Positions 24,758-33,683 of a stretch of DNA of 58,895 nucleotides are shown piece after piece. The DNA comes from Planctomycetaceae bacterium (GTDB lineage Bacteria; Planctomycetota; Phycisphaerae; SM23-33): contig JAJFVE010000190.1 in assembly GCA_021371965.1 (NCBI GenBank), forward strand, positions 1 to 58,895, read 5' to 3'. Every line of letters starts with the position of its first letter. Within the stretch, counting starts at the first letter, position 1. Made by a program: the position numbers and the translations under genes. The notes beneath the pieces are model-generated. The model had not been told where the DNA came from, did not search any database, and saw nothing but the letters and a program-made list of their open reading frames with translations.

Positions 24758-25447
24758 ATGTCCTCCATGCCCCCGCACGCCGCTAAAGCCCGTCGAAGCA
24801 CGCCGGCCGCCAGCCAGCGCCGTCTTAATCGCCGCTGCGCGATCATGCAGGCGGCCGAGCGCCTCTGCAGCACGCGGCGCTTTCACGAGGTCACGATGGA
24901 CGACATTGCCACCGAGGCCGGCGTCGCCAAGGGCACTCTTTACGGCTACTTCCCCGATAAGGAAGAGCTCTTCTTCCAGACCATCGCCGCCGGGATCGAG
25001 GACCTCTGCCAGGTGCTGCGGCAAAAAGCTTCCGCCACCATGGCGTTTCCGGCCCGCCTGGCCGATACCTGCCACCGTATCAGCACGTTCTATCAGCAGC
25101 GAAGAACCCTGCTCCGGATGATCCAGACTGAAGATGCGCGGCTGTCGAGTTGCACCGGCGCGCATCACCATCGATGGCTGACGCTTCGCAAAGGGCTGCA
25201 GTCGGCGCTGGCCGAGTTGATGTCCGAAGGTGTCGCCGACGGAAACCTTCGCCCTGACAGCTCGCCGCTGGTGCTGGCCAGCATTCTCATGGGCATGCTG
25301 CGGGCACGCTCGCACGATATGATGGACCTCGATCCGGGCCTCCGCAGCGACCAGATGATGGTCGATCTGTTCCTTAAAGGCGCCCAGGCAGGCACAGAAA
25401 CCAGCCGCAAGAAGACCGGGCGCTCCAGCGGGAGAAGACTTCCTTGA
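24758..25447 (+). CDS. TetR/AcrR-family transcriptional regulator
   Basis: The protein has 229 residues. The DNA-binding domain lies at about 25-75: IMQAAERLCSTRRFHEVTMD, DIATEAGVAKGTLYGYFPDK is the helix-turn-helix typical of the family, and EELFFQTIAAGI follows. The C-terminal ligand domain is helical and unrelated to a named subfamily. A perfect palindrome just upstream suggests autoregulation. Its stop overlaps the start of the RND adaptor gene (TGATG), so the two form a coupled operon. The regulator appears intact although its target gene is truncated. A second ATG three codons in could also be the start. Confidence 0.88.
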   Translation: MSSMPPHAAKARRSTPAASQRRLNRRCAIMQAAERLCSTRRFHEVTMDDIATEAGVAKGTLYGYFPDKEELFFQTIAAGIEDLCQVLRQKASATMAFPARLADTCHRISTFYQQRRTLLRMIQTEDARLSSCTGAHHHRWLTLRKGLQSALAELMSEGVADGNLRPDSSPLVLASILMGMLRARSHDMMDLDPGLRSDQMMVDLFLKGAQAGTETSRKKTGRSSGRRLP

Positions 25448-26259
25448 TGATGCAATCGATACCCCACCAAACCAAATTCCTGGCAGGGACGTGCCTGGCG
25501 CTAGCCGCCATAACCTTGGCCTCATGCTCCTCGCCATCGGCCAAGGCCAACGGCGGACCTCGCAAGGGGTCTTCTTCCGTGCCGGTGCATGTGGTCAAGG
25601 CCGGCACGCGCAGTGTGCCCGTTGAGATCACCACCTTCGGCACGGTACAGCCGGCCGCGACGGTCAACATCAAGGCCCAGATCAGCGGACCGCTGATGAA
25701 GATTCATTTTTCCAAAGGCGACCTGGTCAAGAAGGGCGACCTGCTCTTCACGATCGACCCACGACCATTCAAGACCGCCCTGGAGCAGGCCGAGGGAACG
25801 CTGGAGCGCGACCGGGCGCTGGCCGGCTTCGCCCAGCGAGACGCCAAACGCAGCGCCGACCTGGAAGCCAAGAGCGTGGCCACCATCACCGAGACCGACA
25901 AGTCCAGGTCCGACGCCGCCTCGCTTTCAGGGACGGTCAGGACCGACGAGGCCGCCGTCGCCAACGCGCGCCTGCAACTGGACTACACCGAGATCCGCAG
26001 CCCCATCGACGGGCGCACCGGCAACCGCCTCGTTGACGAGGGCAACTACGTCAAGTCCGGCGAAACGACGTTGGTGACCATTGCGCAGGTTCAGCCGGTG
26101 GAAGTGTTCTTCTGCCTTCCGCAGGCCGATCTGCCCCAGGTGCGCAGCTACATGGCCAAGGGACCACTGGAAGTACGAGCCAAAGACCCCCAGACTGACG
26201 TGCCCGAACAAGTCGGCCGTCTCACCTTTGTCGACAATGTCATCGACACCGGCCTCTAA
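25447..26259 (+). pseudogene. RND efflux periplasmic adaptor (MFP), truncated at the 3' end
   Basis: The 270-residue product has a lipoprotein signal (ITLASC near residue 27) and the membrane-fusion architecture: beta strand PVEITTFGTVQPAATVNIKA, lipoyl half-motif HFSKGDLVKKGDLLFTIDPR, a coiled hairpin, the second lipoyl half YTEIRSPIDGRTGNR with VDEGNYVKSGETTLVTI, and the start of the beta-barrel. It stops at GRLTFVDNVIDTGL, just where relatives continue with about 100 more residues (barrel and membrane-proximal domain). The stop codon falls at the junction with a dispersed repeat (26258-26283). No RND pump gene follows. Probably non-functional; a shortened but stable protein is less likely. 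Confidence 0.8.
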
Positions 26260-26283
26260 ATCCGCGCAATCCCGCACTCCCCG
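26258..26283. repeat. GGATTAC-family repeat, copy abutting the truncated adaptor
   Basis: AATCCGCGCAATCCCGCACT followed by CCCC matches the end of the copy at 31289-31338 (AATCCGCGTAATCCCGCACT). Other copies lie at 29407-29450, 29551-29574, 31177-31220 and 31229-31270. Confidence 0.7.
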
Positions 26284-26302
26284 TTCCCGTCTGGATACGA
26301 AA

Positions 26303-26338
26303 AGACGCAGAGAAAACCCTTAGGCCTTCTCTGCGTCT
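26303..26338. terminator. Bidirectional terminator between the adaptor remnant and metK
   Basis: AGACGCAGAGAA and TTCTCTGCGTCT form a perfect 12-base-pair stem around a 12-base loop. T-rich sequence follows on both strands (CGTTTTG on plus, CTTTTCG on minus). It would stop metK transcripts from the minus strand and read-through from the tetR operon. Confidence 0.8.
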
Positions 26339-26358
26339 CGTTTTGTCGGCGTCGGATA

Positions 26359-27573
<1,215 letters not shown>

Positions 27574-27715
27574 AGTCGTCCTCGTATGGGCTGGCCCGTG
27601 CATCGGCCCGGGCACATCAGGCAAGTCGCTCAGTGTAGCGTCCCGCCGGGCGTTAAACAAGCGTCTGCCCTCAAGAAAGTTCTGCCGCCCATGTATCACT
27701 CCCGTTACGGGGGGG

Positions 27716-27862
27716 GAAGTCGCGGCGGAGGCACCAGGTTTTCATCAATGCCGTCTTGCAGGCGTTGATGAATACCTGGCCTGGGCGCTGTCAGTCGCCT
27801 GAAATGAGAAAACAATTCAAACAACGGATTGCTTCTTCGTTTAGTGCCTCCTCTGCGACTTC
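27716..27862. repeat. Dispersed intergenic element, copy 2 (head-to-head pair)
   Basis: An inverted half runs 27701-27750 (complement of GTGCCTCCGCCGCGACTTC at 27716-27734), followed by a forward copy at 27761-27862 (GGCGTTGATGAATACCTGG, middle part, then AGTGCCTCCTCTGCGACTTC). The two halves meet in a 19-base-pair hairpin at 27734-27779 (CCAGG...TTCATCAATGCC arms). The 440-base interval 27574-28013 contains this element and no gene. Confidence 0.75.
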
Positions 27863-28013
27863 GCCCCATGATCGGGCATTACGACGCCGGCAGTGATTAT
27901 GTTGACAGCCGCCGCAGGCGTACCTATACTTTCTGGTCTGTGACTTGGCTGGCGGCCGGCGTTTGCACCCCCGGCCGCCGCGTTTGTTCCGACCTTACAA
28001 GGGAAATCCAACG

Positions 28014-28679
28014 GTGGCAGAAAAGGCTCGCGTCAACAAGGACAAGAAAACGGCGAAGTCTCCCAAGGCTGCCAAGGCGACCAAGAAGCCCAAGGTCGCG
28101 GCCGCCAAGCCTGCTGCGCCAGCGTCTATGGCCAAGTGCCCGTTGAGCAAGAGCGAGTTGGCTGAAGTTCGCCAGTTGCTATTGCAGAAACGCCAGGCGC
28201 TTCTGGGCGATCTGAGCGGGATGGAAGCCACGGCCATGCGCTCCCGCCAAGGCCACGGCGACCTCTCTCACATGCCGACGCACCTGGCGGACCTGGGCAG
28301 CGACAACTACGAGCAGGAGTTCACCTTAGGGCTGCTCGAGAGCGAGCGGTCGCTGCTGGTCGAGATCGACCAGGCCCTGGAACGCATCGAGCGCGGGACC
28401 TACGGCGTCTGCTTGGGGACCGGCGAGCCCATCGGCAAGAGCCGCCTGATGGCGCGGCCGTGGGCCAAGTACACCATCGAATACGCCCGCCTGATCGAAA
28501 AAGGCCTGGCCAAACCCGTCGAGGAAATGGCCGCCGGGGTGGAAGAGGAAGACGAACACGTCAAGGGTCGCCCGGCCGCCGAGGACGAAGACCTCGACGA
28601 GGACGAAGATGAAGAAGAGGAAACCCCCGACGAGGAAGAAGACGAGAAGGAACGCGACGAACCCCTCGACGACGAGTAG
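28014..28679 (+). CDS. DksA/TraR-like protein with degenerate zinc finger and acidic tail
   Basis: The product is 221 residues from a GTG with AAGGG nine bases upstream. It has a lysine/alanine-rich N-terminus, a coiled-coil region (LAEVRQLLLQKRQALLGDLS, then ADLGSDNYEQEFTLGLLESE; LLVEIDQALERIERGTYGVC) as in DksA, and the finger region GEPIGKSRLMARPWAKYTIE. Of the four zinc cysteines of DksA only the first (YGVC) remains; the others read T, T and Y. The last ~50 residues are almost all D/E. DksA-type proteins bind the RNA polymerase secondary channel. It is followed immediately by lspA, a linkage I associate with planctomycetes. Confidence 0.72.
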   Translation: MAEKARVNKDKKTAKSPKAAKATKKPKVAAAKPAAPASMAKCPLSKSELAEVRQLLLQKRQALLGDLSGMEATAMRSRQGHGDLSHMPTHLADLGSDNYEQEFTLGLLESERSLLVEIDQALERIERGTYGVCLGTGEPIGKSRLMARPWAKYTIEYARLIEKGLAKPVEEMAAGVEEEDEHVKGRPAAEDEDLDEDEDEEEETPDEEEDEKERDEPLDDE

Positions 28680-29387
28680 GTGACGGTGAGCTCCGCCCAA
28701 CAGCGTCCGCAGCCCCAGGCCGATTCCCAGAACCGCGCCAAGATTGCCCCGGCCATCAAGAGCCCTCTGGCCGTGATCGTGTTTATGCTGGTCGCCGCCG
28801 CCGGACTGGCGGGCGACTTGTGGTCCAAGCACTACATCTTTCATCGCCTGCTGGACGAGCCGAACCTGGCCGCCAACGCCAACCGCCTCTACAGCCGCCT
28901 GAGCCTGGAGCACCGCGACCTCCCGCAGCAGGAGATCGCCAAGGATACGCTCGACATGCTCTCGCCGCACACGCGGACCGTCGCCGGCGTGCGCCTGACG
29001 CTCTCGACCAATCCCGGCGTGGTGTTCGGTCTGCCCATGCCGCGGGTGATGGTCGCGGTGGTGACGGTTCTGACGGCTGGGCTGGTATTCTACTTCTTCG
29101 CCGCCTCCGACCGCCGCGCCTGGTGGACGCAGGTGGCGATGGCGCTGCTGCTGGCCGGAGCGCTGGGCAACCTCTACGACCGCCTCTTCAGTTGCGTGGC
29201 CATCCCCGGCTCGTTCGTCCCGCCGGTGCGATACCACGTGCGCGACTTCATCGACTGCGGCCAACTGGGCTATCCCTACGTCTTCAACATCGCCGACGCG
29301 CTGCTGGTAGCCGGCGTGGCGATGCTGATCCTGCACTGGCTCGCCACCGCCCGCAGGGAATCCAAGACGGCAAAGAAGAAGAGTTAA
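28680..29387 (+). CDS. lspA: Lipoprotein signal peptidase (signal peptidase II)
   Basis: This 235-residue integral membrane aspartyl protease cleaves prolipoprotein signal peptides. Conserved blocks: LAGDLWSKHYI (first membrane helix, D-x-x-x-K), STNPGVVFGL (N-x-G-x-x-F), GALGNLYDRLF with the first catalytic aspartate (GN-x-x-DR) and YPYVFNIADALLVAGVAML with the second (FN-x-AD). It is longer than E. coli LspA (164) because of a loop between helices 1 and 2 at about residues 58-100. The GTG start directly follows the TAG of the DksA-like gene. Its presence fits the lipoprotein genes in this window. Confidence 0.9.
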   Translation: MTVSSAQQRPQPQADSQNRAKIAPAIKSPLAVIVFMLVAAAGLAGDLWSKHYIFHRLLDEPNLAANANRLYSRLSLEHRDLPQQEIAKDTLDMLSPHTRTVAGVRLTLSTNPGVVFGLPMPRVMVAVVTVLTAGLVFYFFAASDRRAWWTQVAMALLLAGALGNLYDRLFSCVAIPGSFVPPVRYHVRDFIDCGQLGYPYVFNIADALLVAGVAMLILHWLATARRESKTAKKKS

Positions 29388-29406
29388 ACCCGCAGCACGA
29401 AAACGG

Positions 29407-29574
29407 GGAGAGCGGGATTACACGGATTTAAGAGATTAAGAGGATTAAGAACGGACAGAGACGGGCAAGGCCAAGGGGGTGGCCTGGCGACACGCGTTTT
29501 GTTTTGCGCGGGCCTGCCTGCCGGCAGGCAGCCATGGGGCCAATGCGGACAGCGAGATTACAGGATTAAGAGGA
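29407..29574. repeat. GGATTAC-family repeats between lspA and the next gene
   Basis: Two direct copies (29407-29450 with GGAGAGCGGGATTACACGGA, and 29551-29574) of a repeat rich in GATTAAGAGGATTAAG. Relatives in both orientations are at 31177-31338 and 26258-26283. No gene lies in 29388-29674. Confidence 0.65.
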
Positions 29575-29590
29575 TGGGGCGAAGGAATTT

Positions 29591-29632
29591 GTTCTTCGTC
29601 CTCGTCGTCCTCGTCGTCGTCCTCGTCGTCGG
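29591..29632. repeat. TCG/TCC trinucleotide array, second copy
   Basis: It has the same start (GTTCTTCGTCCTCGTCG) and end (CCTCGTCGTCGG) as the array at 10291-10346, but is shorter, and is followed by T6 and T6 tracts. The next gene starts 42 bases downstream. Confidence 0.7.
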
Positions 29633-29674
29633 CTTTTTTCTTTTTTATGCCGCAGCTATGCTCGTACTAATACC

Positions 29675-30106
29675 ATGAAAGTTTTTCTCGCCGGCATCAT
29701 CCAGGGTTCGCTCGTCGAAGCCGACATCCACTGCCAGGATTGGCGCACGCCCATCAAGCAGGCGCTGGCCCTGCACCTGCCGGCGGCCGAGGTCTACTGC
29801 CACTACACGCGGCACCCGCACAGCATCGGCTACGACCTGCCGAACATCCGCCGCACGCTGGCCGAGGGCATCGCCCAGGCCGCCGCCTGCGACCTGCTCA
29901 TCGCCTACGTGCCCAGCGCCTCGATGGGCACGGCTATCGAGATGCATGCAGCCTCCGCCGGCGGAGCGGTGGTGCTGACGATCACGCCGCTTGTGGCAAA
30001 CTGGGTCGTTCGGGCCTACAGCGACCGGATCTTCCCCGACGTGGTGTCGTTCGAAGCCTTCCTGCCCACGCCCGAAATGGCCACACTTCTGGAAAGGCGC
30101 AACTGA
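29675..30106 (+). CDS. Nucleoside 2-deoxyribosyltransferase-like protein
   Basis: This 143-residue protein has a Rossmann-like fold opening (MKVFLAGIIQGSLVEADIHC), a middle part rich in H and R (YCHYTRHPHSIGYDLPNIRR) and the acidic motif in CDLLIAYVPSASMGTAIEMH, where the glutamate is placed like the nucleophile of nucleoside 2-deoxyribosyltransferases. Such enzymes exchange or hydrolyse the base of deoxynucleosides. The C-terminal part (VVLTITPLVANWVVRAYSDR) fits. No ribosome site is visible and a TATGCT box ends 12 bases upstream of the ATG, so the mRNA may be nearly leaderless. Its stop overlaps the rlmN start (TGATG). Family assignment is moderately sure. Confidence 0.6.
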   Translation: MKVFLAGIIQGSLVEADIHCQDWRTPIKQALALHLPAAEVYCHYTRHPHSIGYDLPNIRRTLAEGIAQAAACDLLIAYVPSASMGTAIEMHAASAGGAVVLTITPLVANWVVRAYSDRIFPDVVSFEAFLPTPEMATLLERRN

Positions 30107-31155
30107 TGGCTGGCGGCATCCTCGATATGTCGCGCGACGAGTTTCGCCAGGCCGTAGCCGCGGCCGGCTACCCAGCCTATCGCGCCGACCAACTCGCCGA
30201 CTGGGTCTTCGCCAAGGGCGTCACAGACCCCGCCGCCATGACCAACCTGCCCAAGGCAAAGAAAGCAGCGACAGACCCCGCTTTTCACACCTTGGGCGTC
30301 GAGATCCTCAGCTCGCACGTGGTAGCCGCCGACCGAGACGACGACGGCACAACCAAGCTGCTGATCGAGTTCGCTGACGGGCAGCGCGCCGAGACGGTGC
30401 TGATCCCCGAACCCACGCGCGTGACGGCGTGCCTGTCCACGCAGATCGGCTGCGCCATGGGCTGCCGCTTCTGTGCCAGCGGGGCCGCGGGCTTCGTGCG
30501 AAATATGACGGCTGCCGAAATCCTCCAGCAAATGCTGCACCTGCGCAGTTCCCAACCAGATCAGCGGCGCATCACTAACGTCGTCTTCATGGGCATGGGC
30601 GAACCGCTGGCAAATTATTCCAATACGATCGCGGCCGTGTACGCCCTGATCGACCCCGACCGCTTCGCCCTCTCGGCCCGTTCGATCACGATCTCGACCA
30701 TCGGCCCGGCGCGCTCCATCCGGCGTCTGGCGGGGGAGAATCTGCCCATCACGCTGGCGATCTCGCTGCACGCCCCGACAGACGAGCTTCGACGCACGCT
30801 GATCCCAGCCGCCCGCGAGAGCATCGACGATCTGTTGACCGCGGCTGCGGATTTCTTCGAGTCGCGCAAGCGCGAGGTCACGCTGGAGTACGTGCTGATC
30901 GATTCGATCAACGACACGATGCTCTGCGCCGACGCCCTGGCGAACCTGGCCCGGCGCGTGCGGTGCAACGTGAACCTGATCGCCCTTAATCCGACCGAGC
31001 ATTGCCCGTATAATCGCCCTGACAGCGGCGCGATCCGCAACTTCGCCGCCCGCCTCAAGACTCGCGGCGTCAACGTGCACGTGCGCCAGTCGCGCGGCGC
31101 CGGCCAATCCGCCGCCTGCGGACAACTGAGGCTGCGCAAGGAATTGCAGGGTTAA
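30106..31155 (+). CDS. rlmN: 23S rRNA (adenine-C2503) methyltransferase, radical SAM
   Basis: The 349-residue enzyme methylates A2503 of 23S rRNA, and A37 of some tRNAs, at C2. It has the radical SAM cluster motif CAMGCRFC (C116, C120, C123) after CLSTQIG, the GMGEPL glycine-rich SAM site (VVFMGMGEPLANYSNT), SISTIGP-type sequences, and C338 near the end (AGQSAACGQLR), the methyl-carrying cysteine of the family. N-terminal recognition domain (about 1-95) matches (ADQLADWVFAKGVTDP). Its ATG overlaps the upstream gene's stop, so it is translated in a coupled pair. Confidence 0.95.
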   Translation: MAGGILDMSRDEFRQAVAAAGYPAYRADQLADWVFAKGVTDPAAMTNLPKAKKAATDPAFHTLGVEILSSHVVAADRDDDGTTKLLIEFADGQRAETVLIPEPTRVTACLSTQIGCAMGCRFCASGAAGFVRNMTAAEILQQMLHLRSSQPDQRRITNVVFMGMGEPLANYSNTIAAVYALIDPDRFALSARSITISTIGPARSIRRLAGENLPITLAISLHAPTDELRRTLIPAARESIDDLLTAAADFFESRKREVTLEYVLIDSINDTMLCADALANLARRVRCNVNLIALNPTEHCPYNRPDSGAIRNFAARLKTRGVNVHVRQSRGAGQSAACGQLRLRKELQG

Positions 31156-31176
31156 AGACGGTGAGAGCGGGGATGA

Positions 31177-31338
31177 GAGAGCGGGATTACACGGATTGAC
31201 GGGATTAAGAGGATTGAGAGACAGAAATGGAGAGCGGGATGACGCGAGTATGAGGGCATGAAGAGGATTCCGAAGTTTTGACACACTGCTCTCCAAATCC
31301 TCTTAATCCCCTTAATCCGCGTAATCCCGCACTCCCCG
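31177..31338. repeat. GGATTAC-family repeats, inverted cluster before the ECF sigma gene
   Basis: Direct copies lie at 31177-31220 and 31229-31270 and an inverted copy at 31289-31338 (CTCTCCAAATCCTCTTAATC, then CCCGCACTCCCC). The inverted copy runs up to about 90 bases before the sigma-factor start. Confidence 0.7.
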
Positions 31339-31428
31339 GCCCTCAGAGCAAAGAAGGACGCAATCGCCAAGAGCCAACAACCTGACGCCGCGGCCCCACG
31401 CGAGAACTGGAAATCCAGCGACCCCGAT

Positions 31429-31992
31429 GTGCAGTTGATGCTGCGCTATCAGGCCGGCGAGGCCGCGGCTTTCGACGAGCTCATCGCCCGCAATACGCAG
31501 CGCGTGCACGCGATCGTCTCGCGGTTCATTCTCGATCCGGTGATGGTCGAGGACCTCACGCAGGAGGTGTTCCTGCGCGTGTTCCGGGCGTCAAAGCGAT
31601 ACAAGCCCACCGCCCGCTTCAGCACGTTCCTGTACCGCGTCGCGGCCAACCTCTCGTTCAACGCCCTGCGTGCCCGCAAGAACTCCCCCACCGTCCCCCT
31701 CGACGGCTACAGCACTTCGCAGGACGAGGACTACCAGCGGCAGATCCCCGACTATCGCCAGGAAGCCCCCGGTCACGGACTTTCGCAGCACGAGATGAGC
31801 GACCTGCTGGCCAAGGCCGTCAACGACCTGCCCGAGAACCAGCGCATCGCCATCATCCTTAATAAGTACGAAGGCAGCTCCTACCGAGACATCGCCTACG
31901 TGCTGAAATGCTCCCCCATGGCTGTCAAAAGCCTCCTGAGCCGAGCGCGAACCACGCTCCGCGACGCGCTGAAAAAGTACATGTCGCATTAG
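31429..31992 (+). CDS. ECF-type RNA polymerase sigma factor
   Basis: The 187-residue protein has only sigma regions 2 and 4. Region 2 (about 5-75): YQAGEAAAFDELIARNTQRV, VEDLTQEVFLRVFRASKRYK and FSTFLYRVAANLSFNALRAR. Region 4 (about 125-180): LPENQRIAIILNKYEGSSYR, DIAYVLKCSPMAVKSLLSRA. The linker is about 45 residues. The real start is uncertain: GTG 31429 is used, but the frame is open upstream and the preceding codons (SSDPDV) look coding; they run back into a dispersed repeat, with no ATG. The next gene encodes an anti-sigma-like protein, about 320 bases downstream. Confidence 0.85.
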   Translation: MQLMLRYQAGEAAAFDELIARNTQRVHAIVSRFILDPVMVEDLTQEVFLRVFRASKRYKPTARFSTFLYRVAANLSFNALRARKNSPTVPLDGYSTSQDEDYQRQIPDYRQEAPGHGLSQHEMSDLLAKAVNDLPENQRIAIILNKYEGSSYRDIAYVLKCSPMAVKSLLSRARTTLRDALKKYMSH

Positions 31993-32005
31993 GTCATTCT
32001 TCTGG

Positions 32006-32125
32006 CCAAAGAGAACACGAATGTCACGAATAAGACCGAATGGGGAACAAGAAGTTTTTGTTCTTCAACTCTTGTCTTGTTGTTGACCTGCCCTGCTTCT
32101 ATTCGTGTCATTCGTGTTCTCTTGG
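32006..32125. repeat. Inverted repeat of the GAACACGAATGACACGAAT family
   Basis: The left arm at 32006-32032 (CCAAAGAGAACACGAATGTC) and the right arm at 32101-32125 (complementary, two differences) enclose about 70 bases that include a GAAC/TTCTT tract. A third half copy lies at 33562-33586. The gap 31993-32313 holds this repeat and otherwise nothing recognised. Confidence 0.7.
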
Positions 32126-32313
32126 ACCCCCAGAAAGACCAAAGCAGTGAACATCTCCGTGCAAGAAAAATCTTTAGAAAAAACGAAATTCGCTAGTCCG
32201 CTTTCAAAACTGATTGGTTGAAGTGATAGAGCCGGACGGAGCCGGCCCGAGCCCCTCCGGGCAAATCGCAGTGGGCGGTTCAGGATGGGACTCAACTTTA
32301 GCGCAGACGAGAC

Positions 32314-32844
32314 ATGAGCGAGCGATTGACACAATTTGAACTTGACCAACTTTCCGCCTGGTGCGACGGCGAACTTGACGCCGCCGCCACGGCCGATATC
32401 GAAGCCAAAGTCGCCTCCAGCGCGGCTTGGGCGGCAGCCTATCGTGAAATCGTAGACCTGTCCCGCACGATGGACGCCTGGGCGGTTCGGCCGGCGGCCG
32501 GCGACCTGGCGCAGCGAATCATCGCCCGCGTGCATGAAGAACCGGCCGCGCCGCGGCATGTCGTGCTGCGGCTGGTCGGAGTTCTGTCGGGAATGGCGGC
32601 CGCGGCGGCCATCGTGCTGGCCATCATCTTCGCCGGTCATCAAGGCCCGCAGCCGGCCGGCACTGACGCGACGGTGGCGGCCAAGAAAGCCGACGAGGCC
32701 GTCAAGGCGGACCTGGCCGGCGTGGCCAAGAACGACCAGATGGTCGTCGAAAACCTGGATTTCTTCCAGAATTACAGCGTGGCCACTAACTACGATACTC
32801 TCGAGGCCATCGACCGCGTCGAGAACACCGGCGGGGGAATGTAA
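32314..32844 (+). CDS. Anti-sigma factor-like membrane protein
   Basis: The 176-residue protein begins with MSERLTQFELDQLSAWCDGE, followed by LDAAATADIEAKV, the (L..L.AW.DGEL) motif of anti-sigma factors of the RseA/zinc-less type; no zinc-binding HxxxCxxC is present. One membrane helix lies at about 88-110 (LRLVGVLSGMAAAAAIVLAI), leaving a C-terminal domain of about 65 residues outside. It likely binds the upstream ECF sigma factor and holds it at the membrane until a signal arrives. The inference rests on position and on the N-terminal motif. Confidence 0.65.
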   Translation: MSERLTQFELDQLSAWCDGELDAAATADIEAKVASSAAWAAAYREIVDLSRTMDAWAVRPAAGDLAQRIIARVHEEPAAPRHVVLRLVGVLSGMAAAAAIVLAIIFAGHQGPQPAGTDATVAAKKADEAVKADLAGVAKNDQMVVENLDFFQNYSVATNYDTLEAIDRVENTGGGM

Positions 32845-32846
32845 CG

Positions 32847-33377
32847 ATGACGACTCGGACATGGAAAAACTTTCTGGCACTGGTCGCGGCGGGCGCGATT
32901 CTTATTTCCGCAGGTGCGGCCGTCGCTGACGACGCCAAGCCCGCGGCCGGGAGCATCGCACGGCAATTGCTGCTCAAGCGGCGGCTGGAAAAGATCGCCG
33001 CCGGGACGCTGTCGGCGTCGCTGGAGCACAATCGCCGCCAGTGGGACCAGCTCTCCCCCGAGCAGCGTGACCAGATGCGCCGCACGGCGTTGGCGTTTGA
33101 GAACGCCAACCCCGCCGAGCAGAAGCGCCTGCTGGAACGCTACGAGCAGCTCAGCCGCCTGACCCCCCAGAAGCAGCAGGCCTACCGTGAGCGAGCCAAG
33201 TGGCTGGAAGTGGTCGTCGCCAGTTTCACGCCCCAGGAACGCGCCCAATTACGGGATCTACCCGCCGACCAGCGAGCCAAGATGCTCCTGGACCGCAAGG
33301 CCCAACTCATCCGCGAAGGCAAGCTCAAGGCCGAAGCGCCCGCCACGCAACCGGCGACAAGACCCGTCAATCCGTAG
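32847..33377 (+). CDS. Secreted DUF3106-like protein
   Basis: The product has 176 residues. The N-terminal signal peptide (KNFLALVAAGAILISAGAAV, cleaved near AVADD) is followed by a helical region with W-x-x-L-S-P-E-Q-R motifs (RRQWDQLSPEQRDQMRRTAL, RLTPQKQQAYRERAKW, FTPQERAQLRDLP), as in DUF3106 proteins that accompany ECF sigma/anti-sigma pairs. It starts two bases after the anti-sigma gene and is co-transcribed with it. No catalytic residues; possibly a periplasmic sensor or chaperone-like component. Confidence 0.75.
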   Translation: MTTRTWKNFLALVAAGAILISAGAAVADDAKPAAGSIARQLLLKRRLEKIAAGTLSASLEHNRRQWDQLSPEQRDQMRRTALAFENANPAEQKRLLERYEQLSRLTPQKQQAYRERAKWLEVVVASFTPQERAQLRDLPADQRAKMLLDRKAQLIREGKLKAEAPATQPATRPVNP

Positions 33378-33512
33378 AAGTTGCCGCCACGGAGTCGGAG
33401 AAGAAACCGACGACGAGCACGAACTCGCCTGCGCAGAACCGCAATCGCGCGCACGTTAGATGTTAAGCCTCGGCGTGCTCCGCGATCGTTATGACACTGC
33501 TACTCCGCCAAA

Positions 33513-33537
33513 CGCGCGGGGCAAGCCCCGCCGCTAA
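33513..33537. repeat. TTAGCGGCGG hairpin repeat, inverted copy
   Basis: CGCGCGGGGCAAGCCCCGCC continuing to GCTAA is the complement of the family at 10184. The core GGGGCAAGCCCC is self-complementary. Confidence 0.75.
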
Positions 33538-33654
33538 GATGCGCAATTCTCCCCCCATTTCATTCGTGTCATTCGTGACATTCGTGGACGTACTCTTTCC
33601 CCATCGGAAGCCTCGCTTTTCTCGATGCCTCTGTGGTAGGCTTTGTTTCTAATC

Positions 33655-33683
33655 CCAATTGGAAATTGCAAATTGGAAATTGC
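33655..33683. repeat. AATTGGAAATTG repeat before the NRAMP gene
   Basis: CAATTGGAAATTGCAAATTG and two further units. Related tracts lie beyond the NRAMP gene at 35653-35685 (opposite orientation) and 35777-35808 (same orientation). Confidence 0.65.

Noticed and set aside
27574..27700. SAM or SAH riboswitch in the metK leader
   Set aside because: The leader has short GC-rich hairpins but none of the conserved riboswitch core sequences could be found.
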